From an uncultured Mucispirillum sp. (GTDB lineage Bacteria > Chrysiogenota > Deferribacteres > Deferribacterales > Mucispirillaceae): DNA of 64,000 bases. The position numbers and the translations under genes are program-made. The stretch lies in contig CALVEY010000012.1 of NCBI GenBank assembly GCA_944326705.1, forward strand, positions 1-64,000, read 5' to 3'. Below, one piece after another: positions 27,028 to 34,689 of this stretch. A model generated the notes under the pieces. The model did no database searches. It was not told the origin of the DNA and saw only the letters and a list, made by a program, of their open reading frames with translations. Position 1 is the first letter of the stretch, and each line of letters begins with the position of its first letter.

Positions 27028-27311
27028 TGATTACTAAGTATGATGTTATAAGAAAACCCTTTCTTACTGAAAAAGCAATGATGATGCAGGAAAATGGCCT
27101 TAACACTGTAGTTTTTCAAGTGCACACAGATGCTACTAAAACTCAGATTAAAGAAGCCGTTGAAGATTTACTTAAAGTTAAAGTTGAGCATGTTCGCACA
27201 ATGAACTTTAAAGGTAAAGAAAAACGCTTTGGCAGAATTCTTGGCAGAAGAAATGATTGGAAAAAAGCTATCGTTACTCTTAAAGAGGGCGAAAAGCTTG
27301 ATATAGTGTAA
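27027..27311 (+). CDS. rplW: 50S ribosomal protein L23
   Basis: 94 residues, normal length. Starts with the L23 pattern YDVIRKPFLTEKAMMM and has the usual FQVHTDATKTQIKEAVEDLL segment. L23 sits at the exit-tunnel mouth and docks trigger factor and SRP. Its start overlaps the rplD stop by one base (TAATG), so translation is coupled. Confidence 0.97.
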   Translation: MITKYDVIRKPFLTEKAMMMQENGLNTVVFQVHTDATKTQIKEAVEDLLKVKVEHVRTMNFKGKEKRFGRILGRRNDWKKAIVTLKEGEKLDIV

Positions 27312-27325
27312 TGGGAGAGTGGTAA

Positions 27326-28147
27326 ATGGGTATCAAAACCTTTAAACCGACGTCAAAAGGCGTTCGTTTTAGAACAAACAGCGATTATGCGGATATCACT
27401 ACTTCTACTCCGGAAAAATCGCTTACAACAGTTCTTCAATCAAAAGGCGGTCGTAATAATAGAGGCCGTATTACAGTTCGTCACCAAGGTGGCGGCAATA
27501 AAAAATTATACCGTATTATTGACTTTAAAAGAAATAAAGACGGTATTCCAGCTACTGTTGCAACAATCGAATACGACCCGAACCGTTCTGCTCGTATTGC
27601 ATTAGTTGTATATAAAGACGGTGAAAAACGCTATATTGTTGCTCCAATATCATTAAAAGTTGGTGATATTGTTCAAAGCGGCGAAGGCGCAGATATTAAA
27701 GCTGGTCATGCTATGGCATTAAAAGATATGCCTGTTGGTACTGTAATTCACAACGTTGAATTAAGACCTGGAAAAGGCGGTCAGTTAGCTCGTTCAGCTG
27801 GTTCGTATGCTCAGCTTCTTGCAAAAGAAGGTGAATACTGCCACGTAAGGCTCCCATCTGGTGAGATTAGACTTGTAAAAGCTGAATGTAAAGCAACTAT
27901 TGGCCAAGTATCTAACACAGAACATGAAAACTTAAAAATTGGTAAAGCTGGTAGAAAACGCTGGAAAGGTATTAGACCTACAGTTCGCGGTGTCGCGATG
28001 AACCCAGTTGATCACCCAATGGGTGGTGGTGAAGGTAGAACTAGTGGTGGTCGTCACCCTACTACACCTTGGGGTAAACCTACTAAAGGTTACAAAACCC
28101 GTAAGAAAAATAAACCATCTAATAAGTATATTGTATCTAAAAGATAG
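27326..28147 (+). CDS. rplB: 50S ribosomal protein L2
   Basis: 273 residues, standard size. Shows the conserved N-terminal [14 protein letters not shown], the central [23 protein letters not shown] block and the C-terminal loop [21 protein letters not shown] with the histidine important for peptidyl-transferase assembly. Preceded by GGGAG. L2 is a primary 23S rRNA binder near the active site. Confidence 0.98.
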   Translation: MGIKTFKPTSKGVRFRTNSDYADITTSTPEKSLTTVLQSKGGRNNRGRITVRHQGGGNKKLYRIIDFKRNKDGIPATVATIEYDPNRSARIALVVYKDGEKRYIVAPISLKVGDIVQSGEGADIKAGHAMALKDMPVGTVIHNVELRPGKGGQLARSAGSYAQLLAKEGEYCHVRLPSGEIRLVKAECKATIGQVSNTEHENLKIGKAGRKRWKGIRPTVRGVAMNPVDHPMGGGEGRTSGGRHPTTPWGKPTKGYKTRKKNKPSNKYIVSKR

Positions 28148-28164
28148 CATGATAGGAGGACAAT

Positions 28165-28443
28165 GTGCCAAGATCGCTTAAAAAAGGACCTTTTATAGAC
28201 GCTCATGTTGAAAAAAAGGTAAAAGAAGCTAAAGAAACTAACAGCAAACAAGTTATAAAAACTTGGTCACGCAGAAGCACTATCGTGCCAGATATGATAG
28301 GCTTAACATTTGCTGTTCATAATGGAAATAAATTTATCCCTGTCTATGTTACTGAAAACATGGTAGGTCATAAGTTAGGTGAATTTTCTTTGACTAGAAC
28401 TTTTCGTGGTCATAAGAAAGATGATAAAAAGGTCAAAAGGTAA
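28165..28443 (+). CDS. rpsS: 30S ribosomal protein S19
   Basis: 92 residues from a GTG start at 28165 following [25 protein letters not shown] and [14 protein letters not shown] are the S19 signatures. It binds 16S rRNA with S13 in the head of the small subunit. An ATG two bases earlier is in another frame and is not used. Confidence 0.98.
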   Translation: MPRSLKKGPFIDAHVEKKVKEAKETNSKQVIKTWSRRSTIVPDMIGLTFAVHNGNKFIPVYVTENMVGHKLGEFSLTRTFRGHKKDDKKVKR

Positions 28444-28448
28444 GTCGT

Positions 28449-28868
28449 ATGGATGTTAAAGCAACAGAACCATCAAAAGCACCTGTTAAAAACAAAAGAA
28501 AAACTCAAAGAGAGTTAGAACCAGGTGTTTGGGCAGTAGCCAAGTTCGCTCGGGTATCCACACGAAGAGCCCGTGAAGTAGCAGCTCTTGTAAGAGGCAA
28601 ACAAGTTGAGGAAGCTATGGCTATCCTTAAATTCACTCCACGTAAAGCAGCTGCAGTTATTGCAAAAGTTATTAAATCAGCTATGGCAAATGCTGAAGAA
28701 AACCACGGTATTCGTGATGTGACCCGCTTAAAAGTAGGCGTACTTAGAATTGAAATGGGGCCACCTATGAAGAGGTTTACTCCTCGTGCATACGGTAGAG
28801 CATCTCTTATCCGTAAACCGACTACTCATATCAAAGTAGTTTTACAAGAACAAACGGAGGTGAAATAG
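28449..28868 (+). CDS. rplV: 50S ribosomal protein L22 with N-terminal extension
   Basis: 139 residues; the conserved L22 core begins near [25 protein letters not shown], about residue 28, so the protein has an extra charged N-terminal tail ([18 protein letters not shown]) compared with the usual 110-residue form. The hairpin that lines the exit tunnel ([18 protein letters not shown]) is present. Its stop overlaps the rpsC start by one base. Confidence 0.97.
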   Translation: MDVKATEPSKAPVKNKRKTQRELEPGVWAVAKFARVSTRRAREVAALVRGKQVEEAMAILKFTPRKAAAVIAKVIKSAMANAEENHGIRDVTRLKVGVLRIEMGPPMKRFTPRAYGRASLIRKPTTHIKVVLQEQTEVK

Positions 28869-29521
28869 TGGGACAGAAGGTTAATCCTAATGGTTTCAGG
28901 CTCGGCGTAAACAAAAACTGGAATTCTGTATGGTATTCTAACAAAAAAGAATACAGCCAAAACTTAATTGAAGATATCAGAATTCGTAAGTATTTAAGAC
29001 AACGCTTAAACCAAGCAGGTATTGCACAAATTGGTATCGAGCGTATGAGCTCTAAAATCAGAGTAACACTCAATACTAGCCGTCCGGGTATTGTTATTGG
29101 TAAAAAAGGTGCGGAAATTGAAAAGCTCAAAAGTGAGCTTAAAAAATTCACTTCAGCAGAAGTATTACTTGTTATCCGCGAAGTGAAAAAACCTGAGCTT
29201 GATGCAACATTAGTTGCAGACTCTATTGCTCAGCAGCTTATTCGCCGTGTAGCTTTTAGAAGAGCTATGAAAAAAGCAGTTTTACAAACACTTAAATCTG
29301 GTGCATTAGGCATCAAAGTTATGTGCGGCGGAAGGCTTGCAGGTGCAGATATTGCACGCAGCGAATGGTATATTAAAGGACGCGTTCCTCTTCAAACTCT
29401 TCGTGCAGCTATTGATTATGGCACAGCAGAAGCACTTACTGCTTATGGTATCATAGGCGTAAAAGTATGGATATTCACTGGTGAAATCCTTGAAGACAGA
29501 AGCGGCAAGGGGGCAGAATAA
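28868..29521 (+). CDS. rpsC: 30S ribosomal protein S3
   Basis: 217 residues from GTG at 28868, preceded by GGAGG inside the end of rplV. Type-specific [18 protein letters not shown] start, KH domain ([17 protein letters not shown]) and C-terminal [16 protein letters not shown]3 helps form the mRNA entry and helicase site of the 30S subunit. Confidence 0.98.
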   Translation: MGQKVNPNGFRLGVNKNWNSVWYSNKKEYSQNLIEDIRIRKYLRQRLNQAGIAQIGIERMSSKIRVTLNTSRPGIVIGKKGAEIEKLKSELKKFTSAEVLLVIREVKKPELDATLVADSIAQQLIRRVAFRRAMKKAVLQTLKSGALGIKVMCGGRLAGADIARSEWYIKGRVPLQTLRAAIDYGTAEALTAYGIIGVKVWIFTGEILEDRSGKGAE

Positions 29522-29523
29522 TC

Positions 29524-29949
29524 ATGTTAATGCCAAAGAAAACCAAATACCGCAAAATGTTTAAAGGCCGTATTAAAGGTAAAGCTCAAAAAGGCAACAC
29601 TGTTGTATACGGTGATTTCGGTTTAGTAAGCGTTGATAAAGCAAAAATAACAAGCCGTCAAATTGAAGCTGCTCGTATCGCCATTAACCGTTACTTAAAA
29701 CGTGGTGGTGATGTTGTAATTAGAATATTCCCTCACAAACCTATTACTAAACGTCCTGCTGAGGTTCGTATGGGTAAAGGTAAAGGTCCTTTAGAAGGAT
29801 ATGTTGCTCCTATTAAGGAAGGAACAGTTTTATATGAAATCGGTGGAGTAGATGAAGCATTAGCTAGAGAAGCTTTCCGCCGTGCAGCTCATAAACTGCC
29901 TGTTAGATGTAAAGTTATTACAAAAGCAGCAGCAGAAGAGGTGAAATAG
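29524..29949 (+). CDS. rplP: 50S ribosomal protein L16
   Basis: 141 residues; [16 protein letters not shown] and the C-terminal [20 protein letters not shown] are typical L16. It helps to build the A-site region of the 50S subunit. Starts two bases after rpsC and overlaps rpmC by one base. Confidence 0.98.
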   Translation: MLMPKKTKYRKMFKGRIKGKAQKGNTVVYGDFGLVSVDKAKITSRQIEAARIAINRYLKRGGDVVIRIFPHKPITKRPAEVRMGKGKGPLEGYVAPIKEGTVLYEIGGVDEALAREAFRRAAHKLPVRCKVITKAAAEEVK

Positions 29950-30158
29950 TGAAAGCAGCTGAAATTCGTGAATTAAGCACAGAAGAATTAATGAAAAAAG
30001 AAGCGGAACTGAGAGAAGATTCTTTCCGTCTCCGTTTTAAACTTTCTACAGGCGAGCTTGAAGATACATCTAAAATCAAACAAACTCGCAAGGATATTGC
30101 TCGTATTAAAACAATACTAGCTGAGCGTCGTAAGCAAGAGGTTGCAAATGGAAAGTAG
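29949..30158 (+). CDS. rpmC: 50S ribosomal protein L29
   Basis: 69 residues from a GTG start at 29949, behind GAGG. Two-helix L29 pattern: [20 protein letters not shown] and [20 protein letters not shown]. It lies by the tunnel exit with L23. Its 3' end overlaps the beginning of rpsQ by 11 nt. Confidence 0.97.
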   Translation: MKAAEIRELSTEELMKKEAELREDSFRLRFKLSTGELEDTSKIKQTRKDIARIKTILAERRKQEVANGK

Positions 30159-30429
30159 AGGGCGTAGGAAAGTTCGCCGCGGCATAGTCGTAAGCGATAA
30201 AATGCAGAAGACAGTTACTGTTAAAGTAGAACGTCAAATCCTGCATCCAATGTATAAAAAATTCATCAAACGCAGTAAAACTTTCTTTGTTCATGATGAA
30301 GAAAATACTGCAAGAGTAGGTGATTTTGTTCAAATAGTTGAAACAAGACCACTTAGTAAGAATAAACGCTGGAGAATCGAGAGCATCATTACCCGCTCTG
30401 TTGAGTCTACAGGCGAGGAGACTGTTTAA
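30148..30429 (+). CDS. rpsQ: 30S ribosomal protein S17
   Basis: 93 residues from the ATG at 30148, with AGAGG at a good distance; a TTG two codons earlier is less likely. OB-fold pattern [20 protein letters not shown] and [20 protein letters not shown] identify S17, an early 16S rRNA binder. Starts within the end of rpmC. Confidence 0.96.
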   Translation: MESRGRRKVRRGIVVSDKMQKTVTVKVERQILHPMYKKFIKRSKTFFVHDEENTARVGDFVQIVETRPLSKNKRWRIESIITRSVESTGEETV

Positions 30430-30797
30430 TGATTCAAGTTCAATCTCGTATGACAGTTGCTGATAACTCTGGTGCGCGTGAAATCATGTGTATTAAAGTA
30501 ATAGGTGGTTCTCGCAAACGCTATGGTAAAGTCGGCGACATTATAGTGGCAAGCGTAAAAGATGCTAGCCCAGACAGTAATATTAAAAAAGGTGCGGTTG
30601 TTCGTGCTGTTGTAGTTCGCACAGCTAAAGAAAAACGCCGTGCAGACGGAACATATATTAAATTTGACGATAACGCAGCAGTTTTATTAAACAAACAAAA
30701 TGAGCCTATCGGCACACGCGTTTTCGGTCCAGTTGCCAGAGAATTAAGGGGTAAAGGTTTCCTTAAAATCGTTTCTATGGCACCTGAAGTATTATAG
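30429..30797 (+). CDS. rplN: 50S ribosomal protein L14
   Basis: 122 residues, exact family length. [20 protein letters not shown] and [13 protein letters not shown] are L14 signatures. It contacts 16S rRNA at an intersubunit bridge. Overlaps rpsQ by one base (TAATG). Confidence 0.98.
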   Translation: MIQVQSRMTVADNSGAREIMCIKVIGGSRKRYGKVGDIIVASVKDASPDSNIKKGAVVRAVVVRTAKEKRRADGTYIKFDDNAAVLLNKQNEPIGTRVFGPVARELRGKGFLKIVSMAPEVL

Positions 30798-30806
30798 GAG
30801 TTAAGA

Positions 30807-31136
30807 ATGCCTATAAAATATAAACTTAAAAAAGATGACCCAGTTGTAGTTATAGCTGGTAAAGACAAAAAGAAAGTATCTAAAATAATTGGTTTAGATA
30901 AAGAGAAAGGTCAAGTGGTTGTTGAGAATGTGAACGTTGTAAAACGCCACACTCGTCCAAACCAAACTAACCCGGACGGCGGTATTATTGAAAAAAATAT
31001 GCCGTTTTCCATCTCTAATGTAATGTATCATTGCAGCAATTGCAAAACTGGCGTTCGTTTAGGCGTTAAACATTTAGAAAACGGCAAAAAAGTTCGCTAT
31101 TGCAAAAAATGTAATGAAGTTATTGATAAGGCATAG
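30807..31136 (+). CDS. rplX: 50S ribosomal protein L24
   Basis: 109 residues. KOW domain ([20 protein letters not shown]) and, at the C-terminus, a CSNC...CKKC pair of cysteine motifs of the zinc-binding L24 type. L24 starts 50S assembly. Preceded by AGGAG. Confidence 0.97.
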   Translation: MPIKYKLKKDDPVVVIAGKDKKKVSKIIGLDKEKGQVVVENVNVVKRHTRPNQTNPDGGIIEKNMPFSISNVMYHCSNCKTGVRLGVKHLENGKKVRYCKKCNEVIDKA

Positions 31137-31146
31137 GTGGAAAGAT

Positions 31147-31683
31147 ATGACTGAATTAAAAGAGAAGTATCTCAAAGAAGTTGTTCCCCACATGATGAAA
31201 ACTTTTTCTTACAAAAACATTAACCAAGTGCCTGTAATTGAAAAAGTTGTTCTTAATATGGGTGTAGGCGAAGCAGCTGCAAATGCAAAAGTTCTTGAAC
31301 ATGCTATCAATGATATGACTAAAATAGCTGGTCAAAAACCAGTTGTTACAAGAGCTAAAAAATCAATAGCTGGTTTCAAAATCCGTGAAGGTCAGGCTAT
31401 TGGTTGTAAAGTTACTTTACGCCACGATGTTATGTATGAATTCTTACAAAGATTTTTTAACATAGCTCTTGCTCGCGTTCGTGACTTTAAAGGCGTTAGC
31501 CCTAAATCATTTGATGGTCGTGGCAACTATGCTATGGGCGTAAAAGAACAAATTATCTTCCCGGAAATTGATTACGATAAAATAGATAAAGTACGCGGAT
31601 TAGATGTAATAATTACTACAACGGCTAAAACCGACGAGGAAGGCAGAGAACTGCTTAAAGCTCTCGGTATGCCTTTCGCTTAA
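31147..31683 (+). CDS. rplE: 50S ribosomal protein L5
   Basis: 178 residues from the ATG at 31147, which has AGGTGG upstream; the frame runs 11 codons further up into rplX but that is not a normal L5 start. Typical L5: [24 protein letters not shown] and RARDFKGV-like [19 protein letters not shown]. It binds 5S rRNA. Confidence 0.97.
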   Translation: MTELKEKYLKEVVPHMMKTFSYKNINQVPVIEKVVLNMGVGEAAANAKVLEHAINDMTKIAGQKPVVTRAKKSIAGFKIREGQAIGCKVTLRHDVMYEFLQRFFNIALARVRDFKGVSPKSFDGRGNYAMGVKEQIIFPEIDYDKIDKVRGLDVIITTTAKTDEEGRELLKALGMPFA

Positions 31684-31697
31684 GTAGGAGGATATAA

Positions 31698-31883
31698 ATG
31701 GCTACTACTGCGAAATATAACAGTGCTTTTGAAAAGAAAAAATTTCAAGTACGTAAAAATAACAGATGCCCACTTTGTGGTCGTCCGCGTGCTTTTATGA
31801 GACGGTTTAATATGTGCCGTATGTGTTTCCGTAAACTTGCGTTAAATGGTGATATACCAGGCGTTCGCAAGTCAAGCTGGTAG
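31698..31883 (+). CDS. rpsN: 30S ribosomal protein S14, zinc-binding short type
   Basis: 61 residues, the short type Z form. Zinc ligands are in CPLCGRP and CRMC (four cysteines all present), followed by [18 protein letters not shown]. Located in the normal place between rplE and rpsH and preceded by AGGAGG. Confidence 0.98.
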   Translation: MATTAKYNSAFEKKKFQVRKNNRCPLCGRPRAFMRRFNMCRMCFRKLALNGDIPGVRKSSW

Positions 31884-31901
31884 GATTGGAGGAGCAGCAT
31901 A

Positions 31902-32300
31902 ATGAGATTGACTGACCCTATTGCTGATATGCTTGCACGTATGCGTAATGCATTAATGGTTAAGCATTCAGAAGTTACAATACCTTATTCTAAAATAAAA
32001 GAAAGCATCGCAGCTATCTTTAGAGATGAAGGTTATATAAAAAATTACAGAGTTGTTACAAACGGCAATAAAAAAGACATTATCGTTTATTTAAAATATA
32101 ATGATATGAATGAGTCTGTTATCCGTGGATTAAAACGTATATCTAAACCTGGTAGAAGAGTTTATGTAAATACTAAAAACTTAACTCTCGTATTAGGCGG
32201 CTTAGGTAACGGTATTATATCTACATCTGCTGGTATTAAAACAGTGAAACAATGCCTTAATGAAAAAGTAGGCGGCGAATATCTCTGTCAAATTTGGTAA
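31902..32300 (+). CDS. rpsH: 30S ribosomal protein S8
   Basis: 132 residues. [17 protein letters not shown] and the C-terminal [16 protein letters not shown] identify S8, which organises the central domain of 16S rRNA and represses the spc operon in E. coli. Preceded by GGAGGAG. Confidence 0.98.
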   Translation: MRLTDPIADMLARMRNALMVKHSEVTIPYSKIKESIAAIFRDEGYIKNYRVVTNGNKKDIIVYLKYNDMNESVIRGLKRISKPGRRVYVNTKNLTLVLGGLGNGIISTSAGIKTVKQCLNEKVGGEYLCQIW

Positions 32301-32313
32301 TTGGAGTATAAAT

Positions 32314-32895
32314 ATGGCACAAAATAGTCAAGCAACCCAAGAGCCGAAAGTTAAAGTATCTCGTATTGGTAAAGCGCCAATTACTATTCCGGCGGGGGTA
32401 AAAGTAAATGTTGAGGGCAATCTTGTAAAAGTAGAAGGCCCAAAAGGGAAACTGTCACAAGAAGTTACTGAAGGTATCATCGTAAAAGTTGACGGGTCTC
32501 AAGTAATAATTGAATGTGCTGATGGCTCAATTGGTTTAAGACAAAAACATGGGCTTTTCAGAACACTTATTGCTAACATGGTTGAAGGTGTAACTAACGG
32601 ATTTTCTAAAAATCTTGAAATAATCGGTGTAGGTTATAAAGTTGCTATGAAAGGTAAAGATTTAGACCTTTCTATGGGCTTTTCTCACCCAGTTATATTT
32701 AAAGCACCAGAAGGTATAGAGTTTTCAGTTGATGGAACTACTAAAATATCTGTAAAAGGTATCGACAAACAGCTTGTTGGTCAAGTTGCAGCAAATATCC
32801 GCAAAATCAGAAAACCAGAGCCATACAAAGGTAAAGGTATCCGCTATGCAGGTGAATATGTTGCTATGAAAGCCGGCAAATCTGGTAAAAAATAA
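32314..32895 (+). CDS. rplF: 50S ribosomal protein L6 with short N-terminal extension
   Basis: 193 residues. The usual start SRIGKAPITIPAGV is found at residue 16, so there is a 15-residue tail (MAQNSQATQEPKVKV); no start codon lies at the usual place, so the extension must be used. The C-terminal KIRKPEPYKGKGIRYAGE signature is intact. Near the factor-binding centre of the 50S subunit. Confidence 0.97.
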   Translation: MAQNSQATQEPKVKVSRIGKAPITIPAGVKVNVEGNLVKVEGPKGKLSQEVTEGIIVKVDGSQVIIECADGSIGLRQKHGLFRTLIANMVEGVTNGFSKNLEIIGVGYKVAMKGKDLDLSMGFSHPVIFKAPEGIEFSVDGTTKISVKGIDKQLVGQVAANIRKIRKPEPYKGKGIRYAGEYVAMKAGKSGKK

Positions 32896-32907
32896 GGAGA
32901 GCAGATA

Positions 32908-33273
32908 GTGAGCAGGTTTAATAGAGCTGAAGGACGCGTTAGACGTCACATCAGGTTAAGAAAAAAAATCCGCGGGACAGAGTCTCGTCCACGCCTTGCT
33001 GTATTTAAAAGTAATACAAACATATATGCTCAGGTTATCAATGATAAAACTGGGGAAACTATTGTTTCAGCAAGCTCTCTTGAGAAAGAGTTTCGTGCAA
33101 AATTCGGTGGTAAATTAAATGTTGAAACAGCTAAAACTATCGGTGAAACAGTTGCTAAACGCGCTAAGGCAAAAGGTGTTACATCAGTTGTTTTTGATAG
33201 AGGCGGTTTTATTTATCATGGCAGAATAAAAGCATTAGCAGACAGCGCACGCGAAGCTGGTCTTGAATTCTAA
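32908..33273 (+). CDS. rplR: 50S ribosomal protein L18
   Basis: 121 residues from a GTG start at 32908, preceded by [27 protein letters not shown] and AFDRGG-like [20 protein letters not shown] are L18 signatures. Binds 5S rRNA with L5. Confidence 0.97.
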   Translation: MSRFNRAEGRVRRHIRLRKKIRGTESRPRLAVFKSNTNIYAQVINDKTGETIVSASSLEKEFRAKFGGKLNVETAKTIGETVAKRAKAKGVTSVVFDRGGFIYHGRIKALADSAREAGLEF

Positions 33274-33287
33274 TAAGGGGGTCTGAT

Positions 33288-33788
33288 TTGATTACAGAAG
33301 AAAAACAATTATCTGATAAAGTTGTTCACATTGGCAGAGTTACAAAAGTTGTTAAAGGTGGACGCATATTCAAGTTTACAGCCCTTGTTGTAGTTGGTGA
33401 CCACAATGGTAATGTTGGTATAGGCCACGGTAAAGCAAGAGAAGTACCTGATGCTATTCGTAAAGCTATGGATAATGCTAAGAAAAATATGGTAAGCATA
33501 CCAGTTGCTAAAGGCAGTATCCCACACGAAATCGTTGGTAAATTTGGAGCAAGCGAACTGGTTATGAAACCAGCTGCATCTGGTACTGGTATCATTGCTG
33601 GTGGTGCTGTTCGTTCATTATTTGAACTTGCTGGTATCCACAATATATTATGCAAATCTGTTAGAAGCAGAAACCCATATAACTCTTTATATGCTGCTAT
33701 GAATGGATTTAAAAATATGAGAACTATAGACCAGGTTGCTTCAGCACGCGGTCTTGAAATTTCAGACATCGTTAAAAATAATAAATAA
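33288..33788 (+). CDS. rpsE: 30S ribosomal protein S5
   Basis: 166 residues from a TTG start at 33288 behind AGGGGG. Double-stranded RNA-binding N-domain (VVKGGRIFKFTALVVVGDHN, GKAREVPDAIRKA) and C-domain (PAASGTGIIAGGAVRSLFEL). S5 takes part in proof-reading and the mRNA entry channel. It is the last gene before a hairpin terminator; rpmD, normally next, is missing. Confidence 0.98.
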   Translation: MITEEKQLSDKVVHIGRVTKVVKGGRIFKFTALVVVGDHNGNVGIGHGKAREVPDAIRKAMDNAKKNMVSIPVAKGSIPHEIVGKFGASELVMKPAASGTGIIAGGAVRSLFELAGIHNILCKSVRSRNPYNSLYAAMNGFKNMRTIDQVASARGLEISDIVKNNK

Positions 33789-33817
33789 TTTATGGGGCTT
33801 TATGCCCCATAAATTTT
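33789..33817 (+). terminator. Hairpin terminator between rpsE and rplO
   Basis: TTTATGGGGC and GCCCCATAAA form a perfect 10-bp stem with a 5-nt loop at 33789-33813, followed by TTTT. It directly follows the rpsE stop codon. It should end or reduce transcription ahead of rplO, splitting the spc operon. Confidence 0.75.
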
Positions 33818-33961
33818 ATCTACTTATTTCTCTTATTAAGTTTCTGTATTTTATTAAAATTTTTACTTTACTTTTAAATCTAAATAATATATTTTATTAT
33901 TTCATTAACAGCGGCTTGCGTTAGAGAAAAGCGAGTAAGTCACTGAATTTAGGAGAAAAGA

Positions 33962-34441
33962 ATGCAACTTAATGACCTTAGACCAGGACGTGGTGCTAAC
34001 AAAGAAAGAAAACGCAGAGGTAGAGGTACAGGCAGCGGCCAGGGTACTACTGGCGGACGCGGTAACAAAGGCCAAAACGCTAGAAAAAGTGGACAAGTTC
34101 GTCCAGGATTTGAAGGCGGTCAAATGCCATTACTTCGCCGTATTCCAAAAAGAGGCTTCAACAATGCTCAATTTGCTACAGTTTATGAAATAGTTAACTT
34201 AGCAGAAATTGAAGAAAGGTTTGAAGCAGGTGAAGTAGTTAATGCTGAAAACTTAAAAGCAAGAAGATTAGTTCACTGCAATGAAGACGGCATCAAAATA
34301 TTAGGCGATGGCGAATTAACTAAAAAATTAACTTTTGAAGTTGATAAAGTTTCAAAATCTGCAGAAGAAAAAATCAAAAAAGCGGGCGGCGAAATCAAAT
34401 TAATCGAAAAAGTAAAATACGTTGCTAAAAAAGACAAATAA
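33962..34441 (+). CDS. rplO: 50S ribosomal protein L15
   Basis: 159 residues. MQLNDLRPGRGANKERKRRG, the glycine-rich GQGTTGGRGNKGQNARKSG and GGQMPLLRRIPKRGF are L15 signatures. It begins 173 nt after rpsE, behind a terminator and AGGAG, and is followed by a second terminator rather than by secY as in most bacteria, so it is probably transcribed on its own. Confidence 0.97.
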   Translation: MQLNDLRPGRGANKERKRRGRGTGSGQGTTGGRGNKGQNARKSGQVRPGFEGGQMPLLRRIPKRGFNNAQFATVYEIVNLAEIEERFEAGEVVNAENLKARRLVHCNEDGIKILGDGELTKKLTFEVDKVSKSAEEKIKKAGGEIKLIEKVKYVAKKDK

Positions 34442-34447
34442 GTCTAT

Positions 34448-34478
34448 AAGCCCATCTTTTAAAGATGGGCTTTCTTTT
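34448..34478 (+). terminator. Terminator after rplO
   Basis: AAGCCCATCTTT and AAAGATGGGCTT form a 12-bp inverted repeat at 34448-34472 followed by TCTTTTT. It closes the first part of the ribosomal cluster before the respiratory insertion. Confidence 0.85.
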
Positions 34479-34617
34479 TAATATCAATCCATTACATTAA
34501 ATTACTTTTAATAATAACCCTACTTTTTCGCTATATTTAATAAAATATATTGCTTAAATTCAAAAATTGACTTAGTATATATTATCTCACTAGAGAAATA
34601 AATTTAGGAGTTACAGA

Positions 34618-34689
34618 ATGGGAAAAGAAAAACATTCTAAACATGCAGAAATGGGGGGGGGGTGGCCCTTTCAAGAAGAAATTTTATAA
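34618..34689 (+). CDS. Out-of-phase 5' reading frame of the molybdoenzyme gene
   Basis: The ATG at 34618 has an ideal ribosome site (TAGGAG, eight bases upstream) and reads 23 codons (MGKEKHSKHAEMGGGW...) through a run of ten G before stopping at 34687. In this phase it cannot enter the enzyme frame. With eight or eleven G residues the same ATG would continue as MGKEKHSKHAEMGG(G)VALSRRNFIKAS, a natural Tat signal peptide. I regard this as the true 5' end of the gene below, caught in the off phase or affected by a sequencing slip. Confidence 0.75.
   Translation: MGKEKHSKHAEMGGGWPFQEEIL
34653..34662 (+). repeat. Homopolymeric G10 tract in the start region of the molybdoenzyme gene
   Basis: Ten consecutive G residues in a genome where such runs should be extremely rare. 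It lies 35 bases inside the reading frame that has the good ribosome site. One added or two lost G residues restore the frame with the 954-codon enzyme. This is the pattern of slipped-strand phase variation. Confidence 0.85.

Noticed and set aside
33736-33924. 62-codon frame in the rpsE-rplO gap as a candidate rpmD
   Set aside because: The translation is hydrophobic and Leu/Phe/Asn-rich with no L30 motif, starts inside rpsE and reads through the terminator.
34567-34600. TTGACT at 34567 as a -35 box for the molybdoenzyme operon
   Set aside because: No TATAAT-like sequence lies 16-18 bases downstream; the AT-rich motif nearby is only 5 bases away.
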